Origin: Corynebacterium mycetoides
GTDB lineage: Bacteria; Actinomycetota; Actinomycetes; Mycobacteriales; Mycobacteriaceae
Assembly: GCF_900103625.1 (NCBI RefSeq)
Contig: NZ_LT629700.1
Coordinates: 1,116,001 to 1,180,000, forward strand
Direction: 5' to 3'
Length of the DNA stretch: 64,000 bases
Positions 39,929-48,186 of the stretch are shown one piece after another. Below the pieces are notes generated by a model. The model was not told the origin of the DNA. It did not search any database and worked only from the letters and a program-made list of their open reading frames with translations. The first letter of the stretch is position 1. Each line of letters opens with the position of its first letter. Both the position numbers and the translations under genes were made by a program.

Positions 39929-41443
39929 ATGGCATACACCAGCCCTTTCGCAGCGATCGACATCCCCGAGGTCGATCTGTTCACACACATCTTCGGTGAC
40001 CTGACCGAAGAAGAGGGTTCGCTTCCTGCACTCACGGAGCTGACCACCGAAATGACCGTCTCGTACCGCGGGCTGCGAGAGATGGCCGAATCCGTCGCCG
40101 GCGCCTTGGCCGAGCGCGGCATTGGAAAGGGCGACGTCGTCGCCCTGCAGATCCCCAACTCCATCAACTACGTCGTCGCCCTGCTGGGCATCCTGCGGGC
40201 CGGCGCGATCGTCTCGCCGCTCGGCGTGCTGATGAACTCCTCGGACGTCAACAAGCTGATCAAGCTCTCCGGGGCCTCGTACTACATCGGCTTGACCGAC
40301 ATCGAGGGAATGGATCAGATGTGGAGCTACGAGATCCCCGCCGTCGCGGCTGGCGGCCACACCCCGCCCGACGTCGAGGTCTCCGCGGACGACATCATGG
40401 CCATCCCGTTCTCCTCCGGCACCACCGGCTTGCCGAAGGGCGTGATGCTCAGCCACCGCAACATCGTCTCCAACATCGAACAGGTCAACCACCTGCTGGT
40501 GGAAAACGGCGTGACGGAGCGCACCAACTTCCTCTCCCCGCTGCCGTTTTCCCACATCTACGGCCTGACGGTGCTCCTGCTGTCCCAGCTGAAGAAGCGC
40601 CACCACATCTTCACCATGCCGAAGTTCGACCTGCAGACGTTCATCGACGCCCACCCGAAGCACCAGATCGGCTTCACCTTCATCGCCCCGCCGATGGCCG
40701 TGGCCCTGGCGAAGAACCCCACCGTGAAGGCGGAGAACTTCGAGGCGGCCAAGATCATGTTGTCCGGCGCCGCGCCGCTGGACTTTGACACCGCCAGCAC
40801 CGTCGCCTCCAAGCTCGGCGTCAAGATCATCCAGGGCTACGGGATGACGGAGACCTCGCCGGTGACCCACTTCGGCATCCACGGCCGTTCCGATCCGGGC
40901 TCCATCGGCTTCGCGGCACCCAACACCGAGTTCAAGATCATGGACCTCGAGACCGACACCGAGGTGACCGATGGCGAGATGGGCGAGCTGCTCGTCAGGG
41001 GCCCGCAGGTCATGATGGGCTATCTCAACAACAAAGAGGCGACGGACGAGGTGCTCATTGGCGACGGCTGGCTGCGCACCGGAGACGTCGCCCGCGTGAA
41101 CGAGGAGGGCGTGACCTACATCGTCGACCGCGCCAAGGAAGTGATCAAGTACAAGGGCTACCAGGTCGCGCCTGCCGAGCTCGAAGCCCTGCTGCTCACC
41201 CACCCCGACATCGTCGACTCCGGTGTGGTCGGCGTGGTGCGCGACGGCTTGGAAATCCCCCGCGCGTTTGTGGTGCGCGAGGAAGGTTCCACGCTAACCG
41301 CCGAGGAGCTCATGGAGTGGGTGGCCGAGCGGGTCACCCCCTACAAGAAGGTCCGCGCCGTAGAGTTCGTCGACGAGATTCCGAAAAACCCGACCGGTAA
41401 GATCGAGCGCAAGAAGCTTCGCGCCGTACCGTTCGAAGCCTAA
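39929..41443 (+). CDS. acyl-CoA synthetase, 4CL-like AMP-binding ligase (copy 2)
   Basis: A 504-residue paralogue of the ligase at 37031, roughly half identical by eye. It shares PFSSGTTGLPKG, FSHIYGLTVLLLS, the C-terminal KEVIKYKGYQVAPAELEALL and the lysine in PKNPTGKIE. The differing middle (residues about 235-320) suggests different acid selectivity. ATG 39929 has a weak RBS, and no GlxR-type site was found in its 71-bp upstream gap, so it may be read from the dehydrogenase promoter upstream. Confidence 0.88.
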   Translation: MAYTSPFAAIDIPEVDLFTHIFGDLTEEEGSLPALTELTTEMTVSYRGLREMAESVAGALAERGIGKGDVVALQIPNSINYVVALLGILRAGAIVSPLGVLMNSSDVNKLIKLSGASYYIGLTDIEGMDQMWSYEIPAVAAGGHTPPDVEVSADDIMAIPFSSGTTGLPKGVMLSHRNIVSNIEQVNHLLVENGVTERTNFLSPLPFSHIYGLTVLLLSQLKKRHHIFTMPKFDLQTFIDAHPKHQIGFTFIAPPMAVALAKNPTVKAENFEAAKIMLSGAAPLDFDTASTVASKLGVKIIQGYGMTETSPVTHFGIHGRSDPGSIGFAAPNTEFKIMDLETDTEVTDGEMGELLVRGPQVMMGYLNNKEATDEVLIGDGWLRTGDVARVNEEGVTYIVDRAKEVIKYKGYQVAPAELEALLLTHPDIVDSGVVGVVRDGLEIPRAFVVREEGSTLTAEELMEWVAERVTPYKKVRAVEFVDEIPKNPTGKIERKKLRAVPFEA

Positions 41444-41474
41444 ACCCCTATTGTCATAGAAAGCTGGACTGACA

Positions 41475-42659
41475 GTGCCCAACCAAACCAACGACCTTCT
41501 CTCCCCTAGGGCCGACTACTACCAAGTGTTCGCTGACGTCGACGGCGACGACCTCGAATGGTGGAAGACCGCGCGCGACTACGCGGCCTGGGTCCGCCCG
41601 CACATCAACGAGGCGTGGGAGAAGGCCGAATACAACGTCCCGGCCGTGGAGGAGGCCGCACGCCGCGGCCTGATCCGCGACGGTATCGACATCGAGGGGG
41701 AGCGGCCGATGTCGATTCGCGCCAACCGCCTCATCACCCTCGAGCTCGCGCGTTGCGACGCCTCGACGACCACAGCCGTCATCGTCCAGGCGGGACTGGC
41801 CATGCAGTCGATCAACCTGCTGGGCTCCGAGGAGCAGAAGAAGAAGTACCTCGGCCCCATGTCGCGGATGGAAATCCGCGGCGCGTTCGCGCTCACCGAG
41901 CCCGACCACGGCTCCGACTCCATCGCCCTGGAAACCACCGCCACGCGTGACGGCGACGAGTGGGTCATCAACGGCGAGAAGAAGTGGATCGGCCACGGCT
42001 CCGTCGGCCACATCGCTGTCGTGTGGGCCCGCATGGACGACGGCGAGGTCGGCGGATTCATCGTCGACCAGGACCAGGAGGGCTACGACGCCGAGACCAT
42101 CACCGGCAAGGGCTCGTTGCGCGGCATCCCGCAGGCGCACATCAAGCTCAACAACGTCCGCGTCTCCGACGACCGCCGCCTCCCCGGAGCCCGGTCGTTC
42201 CGCGACACCGCAGTCGTCCTCGGCGGCACCCGTCTCGGCGTGGCATGGACCGCGCTGGGCATCGCCATCGACTGCTACGAGAAGGCCCTGACGTACGCCA
42301 CCGAGCGCGTCCAGTTCGGCCGCCCCCTGATCAAGAACCAGATCATCCAGCAGCGCCTGTCCGACATGCTCATGGACGTCACGGCCATGGCCCTGTACTG
42401 CAAGCGCCTGCTCGAGCTCGAGGAGGCGGGCGAGCTCAGCGAGAAGCAGGCCGCCCTGGCGAAGGTGCACAACACCCGCGCCGCGCGCCGCGTGGCGGCG
42501 AACGCCCGCGACATGTTCGGCGGCGTCGGCATCCTGCTGGAAAACGACGTCATGCGCCACATGGCGGACCTGGAGTCGCTGCACACCTACGAGGGCACCG
42601 ACACCATCCAATCGCTCATCGTGGGCAAGACCATCACCGGGGTCAGCGCCTACCGCTAA
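41475..42659 (+). CDS. acyl-CoA dehydrogenase, glutaryl-CoA-dehydrogenase-like (copy 2)
   Basis: A 394-residue paralogue of the enzyme at 38652, with the same motifs and catalytic E373 in HTYEGTDTIQSL. The first 20 residues differ. It starts with GTG 41475, 31 bp after the ligase; AGAAAG is a weak RBS, so coupling or cotranscription with the ligase is expected. It ends immediately before two strong hairpins. Confidence 0.92.
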   Translation: MPNQTNDLLSPRADYYQVFADVDGDDLEWWKTARDYAAWVRPHINEAWEKAEYNVPAVEEAARRGLIRDGIDIEGERPMSIRANRLITLELARCDASTTTAVIVQAGLAMQSINLLGSEEQKKKYLGPMSRMEIRGAFALTEPDHGSDSIALETTATRDGDEWVINGEKKWIGHGSVGHIAVVWARMDDGEVGGFIVDQDQEGYDAETITGKGSLRGIPQAHIKLNNVRVSDDRRLPGARSFRDTAVVLGGTRLGVAWTALGIAIDCYEKALTYATERVQFGRPLIKNQIIQQRLSDMLMDVTAMALYCKRLLELEEAGELSEKQAALAKVHNTRAARRVAANARDMFGGVGILLENDVMRHMADLESLHTYEGTDTIQSLIVGKTITGVSAYR

Positions 42660-42669
42660 CCCTTGAGCG

Positions 42670-42740
42670 GTGCGCCGCCCACCGGCGGCGCACAGAACAA
42701 CGGGCCGCACCTTCCATCTGAGATGGAGGATGCGGCCCGT
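42670..42740. terminator. double hairpin terminator between convergent lipid operons
   Basis: The first hairpin has arms GTGCGCCGCC (42670-42679) and GGCGGCGCAC (42684-42693). The second has arms ACGGGCCGCA (42700-42709) and TGCGGCCCGT (42731-42740), enclosing a further pairing CCATC/GATGG. Together they lie between the stop of the second dehydrogenase (plus) and the stop of the FadN-type gene (minus), serving both directions. Confidence 0.85.
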
Positions 42741-42756
42741 CTGTGTCGGGCGCGAA

Positions 42757-44937
42757 CTAGTTGTTCAGCGGCTTGCGGGTTGTTGCCATGTGGGCGGCCC
42801 GGTCGCCGTTTTCCTGGCGAGCGAGCACGCCGGAGGCGGCGTCGACCTGGCGGTCCGCGAGCTCCGCCTCGGTGGCGGTGCCCTCACCGTTGTACACGCT
42901 GGCGAGCGCTGCGCCGATGGCGGCATCGGTCTCCGAGCCCTCGGTGTATTCCAGGGTCTCGGTCGTCAGCGGCAGCTCCGCGTCGGCCGGGGCGGTGTAG
43001 CCGCTGGCAAGCTCGCGGGCGAGCTCGAGAGCCTGCTCCACCACGTGGTCCGGGCTCATGATCACGCGATCCTTGTCGCGCCAGAAATCCACGTTCACCG
43101 CCGGAACGGGCTTGGTGTTGAGCAGCGTGTCGTAAGCGACCTTGTGAGCGCTGGGCGTGCCGAGCTCCAGCAGGCGCTCCAGCAGTCGCACTGGGCCAGA
43201 CCACGCCGGGAACAGACCCACGGAGCGCTCCGGGAAGCCGACACGGGTCTCGCCGTGGATAACGGAGGCGTCGGTGTGCAGCAGCAGCTCCAGGCCGCCG
43301 CCGAGGGCGACGCCGCGCACGGCGCCGATGACCGGGTACGGCGCGCGGCGCAGCGCGTGCAGGCCGTCGACACCCTGGCGGATGGTGGCCTTGCGGGCCT
43401 CCTCGTCGCCGTTCGGGCCCGAGATCTCGGCCAGGCGCGGCAGGTTCGCCCCCGCGGAGAAGGCGCGCTCCTCATCGTTGGCGATGACGAGGGCCTTGAG
43501 GTCCCACTCGCCGGCGTGGGTGAACAGCTCGGTGACGTCATCCGTCGAGGAGTTCATCGGAGTGGTGTAGACGAACACGCCGATACCGTCGGAGAGCTTG
43601 TACACGGTCGCGCCAGCGTTGCTGGCCACGACCTCAGCGCCGTCGACGAGCTCGGAGACGCGGACGACTCCCTCGCGCTGGGCGGGCTCGGTCAGCTGGC
43701 CGTCGGTGCCCAGCACCTTGCCGTCGGCGTAGAAGCCACCGGCCGCGCGGGCGGACTCCAGCAGCGCCGGGACGGCGTCGAAAAGCGAGGCGACGTAATC
43801 CAGCCCGATCGAGTCGGCCAGCGCGAAGGGGCCCTTCTTCCAGCCGTAGCCGAGCTCCATCGCGATGTCGATCTGATCGACGGTGGAGGCGATCTCCTCG
43901 GCCGTGTCGCAGCAGTACTGCAGGGTCTCGCGGAAGACCTCGCGGGCGTAGTTGCCTTCGGGCGTACCGGACTCCATGAGTTCCTTGGCGTCCTTCGGAA
44001 CCTCGAACGACTTCTTCTCGCGGTAGTCGTGCGCCTCGAAGTCGTACACTTCGTCGCGGCCGCGGTAGAAACCGGACTCGGCGGTGCGGCCCGTGAAGCC
44101 CTTCTCCAGCAGCTCCGTGAACTGCGGGGAATCGACGACGCCGAACTTGTGCATCGCGTCATCCGCCGGCAGGGCATCGAGCAGCGAGCCCCAGATGTGG
44201 GGGGCGACCTGTAGACCGATGTAGTCGAACAGGCCGAACACGCCGGTGCGGGGAACGCCGAACGGCTTGCCGAAGGCGACGTCCGCCTGCTCCGGCAGCA
44301 CGCCCTGGTCGAACGCGATCTGCGCGCCGGCGCCCATCCAAAAGTTGCCGATGCGGTTGGCGATGAAGCCCGGGGTGTCGCGGCAGTCCACGACAACCTT
44401 GCCCAGGTCGCGCTCGAGCACTTGGCGCAGTTTCTCGCCCACCTCGGGGCGGGTGTCGGGGCCCTGCACAAGCTCCACGAGGCGCATCACGCGCGGCGGG
44501 TTGAAAAAGTGGGTGATGGCGAAGTCGGCCTTGAACTCCTCGCTCGCCTCGGCCAGGAGTGTCTCCAGCGGAATCGTGGAGGTGTTCGAGGTCACCGGAG
44601 TGCCCGGACGACGGTGAGCGTCGACCTTGTCGTAGGTGTCGCGCTTAACGTTGATGTCCTCGAACACGGCCTCGATGATCCAGTCGGCCTCCGCCAGGCG
44701 GTCGAGGTGGTCCTCCGTGTTGCCCGGGGTGATGCGGTCCGCGTACTCGGGGCGAGTGAACCCGCGGCGCTTGACCTGGGTCTCGATGCCCTTGCGGGCG
44801 CGCTCGTCGCGGTCCTCGCCGTCGGACGGGAGGTCTAGCAGGTGAACCTTGATGCCGCCGCTGGCCAGAAGGGCCGCGATGCCGGCGCCCATGGAGCCGG
44901 CGCCGAGGACGGCTGCTGTGGTGATGTCAGAAGCCAT
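42757..44937 (-). CDS. 3-hydroxyacyl-CoA dehydrogenase / enoyl-CoA hydratase (FadN-type fusion)
   Basis: A 726-residue bifunctional beta-oxidation enzyme. The NAD-binding dehydrogenase comes first (Rossmann AAVLGAGSMGAGIAALLA from residue 7; HFFNPPRVMRLVELV; DTPGFIANRIG). An enoyl-CoA hydratase/isomerase domain follows from about residue 470 (ALVIANDEERAFSAGANL; RGVALGGGLELLLHTD). This order matches Bacillus FadN and is the reverse of E. coli FadB. It follows the thiolase gene by 6 bp, so the two are translated together. Confidence 0.92.
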   Translation of the reverse strand: MASDITTAAVLGAGSMGAGIAALLASGGIKVHLLDLPSDGEDRDERARKGIETQVKRRGFTRPEYADRITPGNTEDHLDRLAEADWIIEAVFEDINVKRDTYDKVDAHRRPGTPVTSNTSTIPLETLLAEASEEFKADFAITHFFNPPRVMRLVELVQGPDTRPEVGEKLRQVLERDLGKVVVDCRDTPGFIANRIGNFWMGAGAQIAFDQGVLPEQADVAFGKPFGVPRTGVFGLFDYIGLQVAPHIWGSLLDALPADDAMHKFGVVDSPQFTELLEKGFTGRTAESGFYRGRDEVYDFEAHDYREKKSFEVPKDAKELMESGTPEGNYAREVFRETLQYCCDTAEEIASTVDQIDIAMELGYGWKKGPFALADSIGLDYVASLFDAVPALLESARAAGGFYADGKVLGTDGQLTEPAQREGVVRVSELVDGAEVVASNAGATVYKLSDGIGVFVYTTPMNSSTDDVTELFTHAGEWDLKALVIANDEERAFSAGANLPRLAEISGPNGDEEARKATIRQGVDGLHALRRAPYPVIGAVRGVALGGGLELLLHTDASVIHGETRVGFPERSVGLFPAWSGPVRLLERLLELGTPSAHKVAYDTLLNTKPVPAVNVDFWRDKDRVIMSPDHVVEQALELARELASGYTAPADAELPLTTETLEYTEGSETDAAIGAALASVYNGEGTATEAELADRQVDAASGVLARQENGDRAAHMATTRKPLNN

Positions 44938-44943
44938 GTGTGC

Positions 44944-46095
44944 TTAAACCTCCAGGACGAGGGCGATACCCTGGCCGCCGCCGATGCAGGCGGTGACGAG
45001 ACCCAGGCCGCCGCCGGCGTCCCGCAGGGAGTGGATAGCCTTGGTGATCAGGATGACGCCGGTTGCGCCGATCGGGTGGCCGAGCGCGATGGCGCCGCCG
45101 TTGATGTTGGTCTTGTCGTTGTCGAAGCCGAGCTCGTCGGCCACAGCGAGGGCCTGCGCCGCAAACGCCTCGTTGGATTCGATGATCTTCATGTCATCGA
45201 GCTTCAGGCCGGCCTTGTCCAGTGCCTTCGGCACAGCCACGGTCGGGCCGAGACCCATGTACTTCGGGTCGCAGCCGGCCAGACCCCAGGAGATGATCTT
45301 TGCCATCGGCTCCAGGCCGTACTGGGACAGGCCGGACTCGCTCGTCATCACCAGCGCGGCCGCAGCATCGTTGATACCTGAGGCGTTGCCGGGGGTCACC
45401 GTGCCCTCCTTGTTGAAGGACGGCCGCAGACCGGCCAGCTTTTCGGCGCTGGTCTGGCGCGGGTGCTCGTCCACGGCGAAATCGCCGACGGGGACGATCT
45501 GCTCGGTGAAGCGGCCGTTGGCGATGGCGTCGGCGGCGCGGGTCTGGGACTGCAGGGCGAACTCGTCCTGGCGCTCGCGGCTGATGCCGTAACGCTGCGC
45601 GACGTTTTCCGCGGTGACGCCCATGATGCCGTTGCCCATCGGGTCGGTCAGCGCACCGGTGAGCCAATCCACCAGCTTGCCGTCGCCCATCTTGCGGCCC
45701 TGGCGCATGCCCTCAACCGAGTACGGCGCCTGGCTCATCACCTCGACACCGCCGACGAGGGCGAGGCGGGAGTCATCAGTCATCAGCTGCTGCGCCGCGC
45801 TGATGGCCGCCTGCACGCCGGAGCCGCACAGGCGGTTCACGCCGTAGGCGTGCGAGCCCTGCGGCAGGCCCGCCTCGAGCGCGACGGCGCGGGAGGTGTA
45901 CATGTCGCGCGGGCCGGTGGTAACAACGTTGGCCCACACCGAGGAGTCGAACTCGTCGGCGGAAACTCCGGAGTCGGCGATGACAGCCTTGGCCACGTGA
46001 GCGCCCAGGTCGATCGTGGAGATCTTCGACAGGGAGCCGCCGAAGGTACCGATCGGTGTGCGCTTCGCGTTTGTGATGTAAATAGGTTCTGACAT
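44944..46095 (-). CDS. acetyl-CoA C-acyltransferase (thiolase)
   Basis: A 383-residue thiolase completing the beta-oxidation cycle. It has the nucleophilic C90 in NRLCGSGVQAAI, the GHPIGATG histidine motif and the C-terminal cysteine in ACIGGGQGIAL. ATG 46095 follows AAGGAG by 7 nt. It is the first gene of a two-gene minus-strand unit with the FadN-type protein. Biosynthetic and degradative thiolases cannot be separated by sequence alone; context favours degradation. Confidence 0.93.
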   Translation of the reverse strand: MSEPIYITNAKRTPIGTFGGSLSKISTIDLGAHVAKAVIADSGVSADEFDSSVWANVVTTGPRDMYTSRAVALEAGLPQGSHAYGVNRLCGSGVQAAISAAQQLMTDDSRLALVGGVEVMSQAPYSVEGMRQGRKMGDGKLVDWLTGALTDPMGNGIMGVTAENVAQRYGISRERQDEFALQSQTRAADAIANGRFTEQIVPVGDFAVDEHPRQTSAEKLAGLRPSFNKEGTVTPGNASGINDAAAALVMTSESGLSQYGLEPMAKIISWGLAGCDPKYMGLGPTVAVPKALDKAGLKLDDMKIIESNEAFAAQALAVADELGFDNDKTNINGGAIALGHPIGATGVILITKAIHSLRDAGGGLGLVTACIGGGQGIALVLEV

Positions 46096-46121
46096 GCCAC
46101 TCCTTAGCAAGTGTTGGCGTA

Positions 46122-46151
46122 TGCGTTACAGTTTCTACAAAGTTTAACGCA
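46122..46151. promoter_or_regulatory. inverted repeat upstream of thiolase gene (operator candidate)
   Basis: TGCGTTA (46122-46128) and its reverse complement TAACGCA (46145-46151) are separated by 16 AT-rich bases containing GTTTCTACAAAG. It lies 27-56 bp before the thiolase start, in its promoter region, and could bind a TetR-type regulator. Confidence 0.4.
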
Positions 46152-46188
46152 AGTCACACTTCCGTGAAAGGCCCCCTAGTGAAACGAC

Positions 46189-46659
46189 CTAGTTTCCCTG
46201 TTCCTGGGCCGGTGATCCGTCGTCCGCCGTCCCGAGATGCTGGGTGACCAGGTACCCGCCGCGCATCCGCTCGATCATGTCGCGGCGCAGCTTGAGGATG
46301 AAAAACCACACGACGCCGAACATGATGCCGACCGCCGTGACGGACCAGTGCACGAAGAAGCCGAAAATCAGCGGAATCTGCAGGGCGAGGTTGATCTTCA
46401 ACGCGCCAGGCAGGCGCTGCAGAAACGCCATCACGACGTGGGCGACGCCCAGCACCGTGACGTAGACCCAGTTGAAGGTGGTCCAGTGCGACCCGCCGTC
46501 GACTTTCAAAATGACGAGCAGGATGAGCAGGATTGTCATGGCCTCCATGACCAGGGTGCCCGAGAGCACGCCGCCGAGACCGGCCAGGGGGTCCTTGGCG
46601 GGGGTCCGTCCGGGCCCGAGCGGGCTCACATCGGGTTCGCGCTTGCGGGATCGGCTCAT
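46189..46659 (-). CDS. DUF4233 membrane protein
   Basis: A 156-residue protein with four hydrophobic segments (GVLSGTLVMEAMTILLILLV, FNWVYVTVLGVAHVVMAF and two more) and charged ends. It matches the DUF4233 gene that follows folC across actinobacteria (Rv2446c in M. tuberculosis). Its ATG overlaps the folC stop by 4 bp. Function unknown. Confidence 0.85.
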   Translation of the reverse strand: MSRSRKREPDVSPLGPGRTPAKDPLAGLGGVLSGTLVMEAMTILLILLVILKVDGGSHWTTFNWVYVTVLGVAHVVMAFLQRLPGALKINLALQIPLIFGFFVHWSVTAVGIMFGVVWFFILKLRRDMIERMRGGYLVTQHLGTADDGSPAQEQGN

Positions 46660-48185
46660 TGCGGGTCCTTTCCAAACATCGTGCGGGCCTGCCCCGCCGT
46701 GACGACGGAGCCGGTGATGATGACGCCCGAGCCAGACTGCACGCCGACTTCCGCCAGCGCGTCCTCCGCCAGCTGGACGGCGAGCTCGTAGGCGGCGGGG
46801 AGGTTTTCCTCCACGTGCACGCGCTCGTCGCCGAATATCTCACGGGCGAGCTCGGCGAGTTCGTACGCGTCGAGCGCGCGCGGCGAGGTGTTCTGCGTGA
46901 TCACGACCTCGGTGAGCACCGGCTCCAGGGCCGTAAGGATGCCGGAGGCGTCCTTGTCCCCCAGGATGCCGAGCACGCCGATGAGCCGGGCGAAATCGAA
47001 GTCGTTGGACAGAGCGTCGGCAAGCGCGCGCGCTCCGTGGGGGTTGTGGGTGGCGTCGATGAACGTCGTCGGCGTGGCGCGCACGCGCTCGAGGCGCCCG
47101 GGGGAGGACACCTGTGCGAAACCCCGGCGAACGGTTTCAGCATCGAGCGGGCGCTGGGAACTGGCCCCGTGGAAGGCTTCCACCGCCGCGAGCGCCACGG
47201 CCGCGTTGCGCGCCTGGTGCGGTCCCGACAACGGTAAGAAGATGTCGGAGTACTCCCCGCCGAGCCCCTTGAGGGTCAGCGTTTGCCCGCCGACGGCGAC
47301 GGATGCCTCCGCGACTCCGAACTCGATGCCGAGGCGGGCGACGGCGGAGCCGACCTCCACCGCTTCCTCGAGGACGACGCGCATCGCCTCCGGCTCCTGG
47401 TCGGCCACGATGGTCACCGAGTCGGGGCTGGTGATGATGCCGGCCTTCTCGCCGGCGATCTCGGTGAGCGTGTCGCCTAAGTACTCGGTGTGGTCCAGCC
47501 CGATCGGCATGATCACGTTGACGTCCGCGTCAATAACGTTGGTGGCGTCCCAACGCCCGCCCATGCCCACCTCCACCACGGCGACCTCCACCGGCGCCTC
47601 CGCGAATGCGGCGTACGCCAGGCACACGAGGGCTTCGAAGTAGGACAGTCGCTGGGCCGTTTGCTCGTCGACCATCGCCAGGTAGGGGGCGATCTGCTCG
47701 TAGACGCTGACAAAGTCCGCCGGGTGGATCGGCTCCCCGTCGATGGCGATGCGCTCGGTGATCAGCTGCAGGTGCGGGCTCGTCGTGCGGCCGACGCGGT
47801 GCCCGAAGGCGCGCAGCAGGGAGTCGATCATGCGCGTGGTCGAGGTCTTGCCGTTCGTGCCGGCGACGTGAATCGAGCGGAAGGACTCCTGCGGGTCGCC
47901 GAGGTAGTCCATGGCCAGCCGCACGCGCTCGAGGGTGGGGTCAATCTGCGTTTCTCCCCACCGCTCGGCCAGCTCCGCCTCCACGCGGCGCAGCGCGGCC
48001 ATGTCCTCGGGGGTCACCCGCCGGGGACGGACCTCGTCGTCGTCCTCGCCGGCCTCCCCCTCCCCTGGGGTGCCGAGGTTGACCCGCAAGCCCGTCTCCT
48101 CCAGCGAGATGTCGAACTGTTCGGGCAGCTCCGGCAGGTCAGGCAACCCCGGCTCGTCGCGGCCGGTCGAATCGTGTGGTTCCAC
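46656..48185 (-). CDS. folC: folylpolyglutamate synthase / dihydrofolate synthase
   Basis: A 509-residue FolC adding glutamates to folates. It has the P-loop HVAGTNGKTSTTRM and the Mur-ligase-type core (MGGRWDATNVID; GLDHTEYLGDTLTEIAGEKAGI). The N-terminal about 60 residues are acidic and non-conserved. GTG 48185 has GGAGG 8 nt upstream, inside the last codons of valS, and is therefore chosen over the longer frame that overlaps valS. Operon valS-folC-DUF4233. Confidence 0.92.
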   Translation of the reverse strand: MEPHDSTGRDEPGLPDLPELPEQFDISLEETGLRVNLGTPGEGEAGEDDDEVRPRRVTPEDMAALRRVEAELAERWGETQIDPTLERVRLAMDYLGDPQESFRSIHVAGTNGKTSTTRMIDSLLRAFGHRVGRTTSPHLQLITERIAIDGEPIHPADFVSVYEQIAPYLAMVDEQTAQRLSYFEALVCLAYAAFAEAPVEVAVVEVGMGGRWDATNVIDADVNVIMPIGLDHTEYLGDTLTEIAGEKAGIITSPDSVTIVADQEPEAMRVVLEEAVEVGSAVARLGIEFGVAEASVAVGGQTLTLKGLGGEYSDIFLPLSGPHQARNAAVALAAVEAFHGASSQRPLDAETVRRGFAQVSSPGRLERVRATPTTFIDATHNPHGARALADALSNDFDFARLIGVLGILGDKDASGILTALEPVLTEVVITQNTSPRALDAYELAELAREIFGDERVHVEENLPAAYELAVQLAEDALAEVGVQSGSGVIITGSVVTAGQARTMFGKDPQ

Positions 48186-48186
48186 G

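Noticed and set aside
42757..44937. Classical FadB (hydratase first)
   Set aside because: The NAD-binding dehydrogenase domain is N-terminal and the hydratase C-terminal, so the protein is FadN-type.
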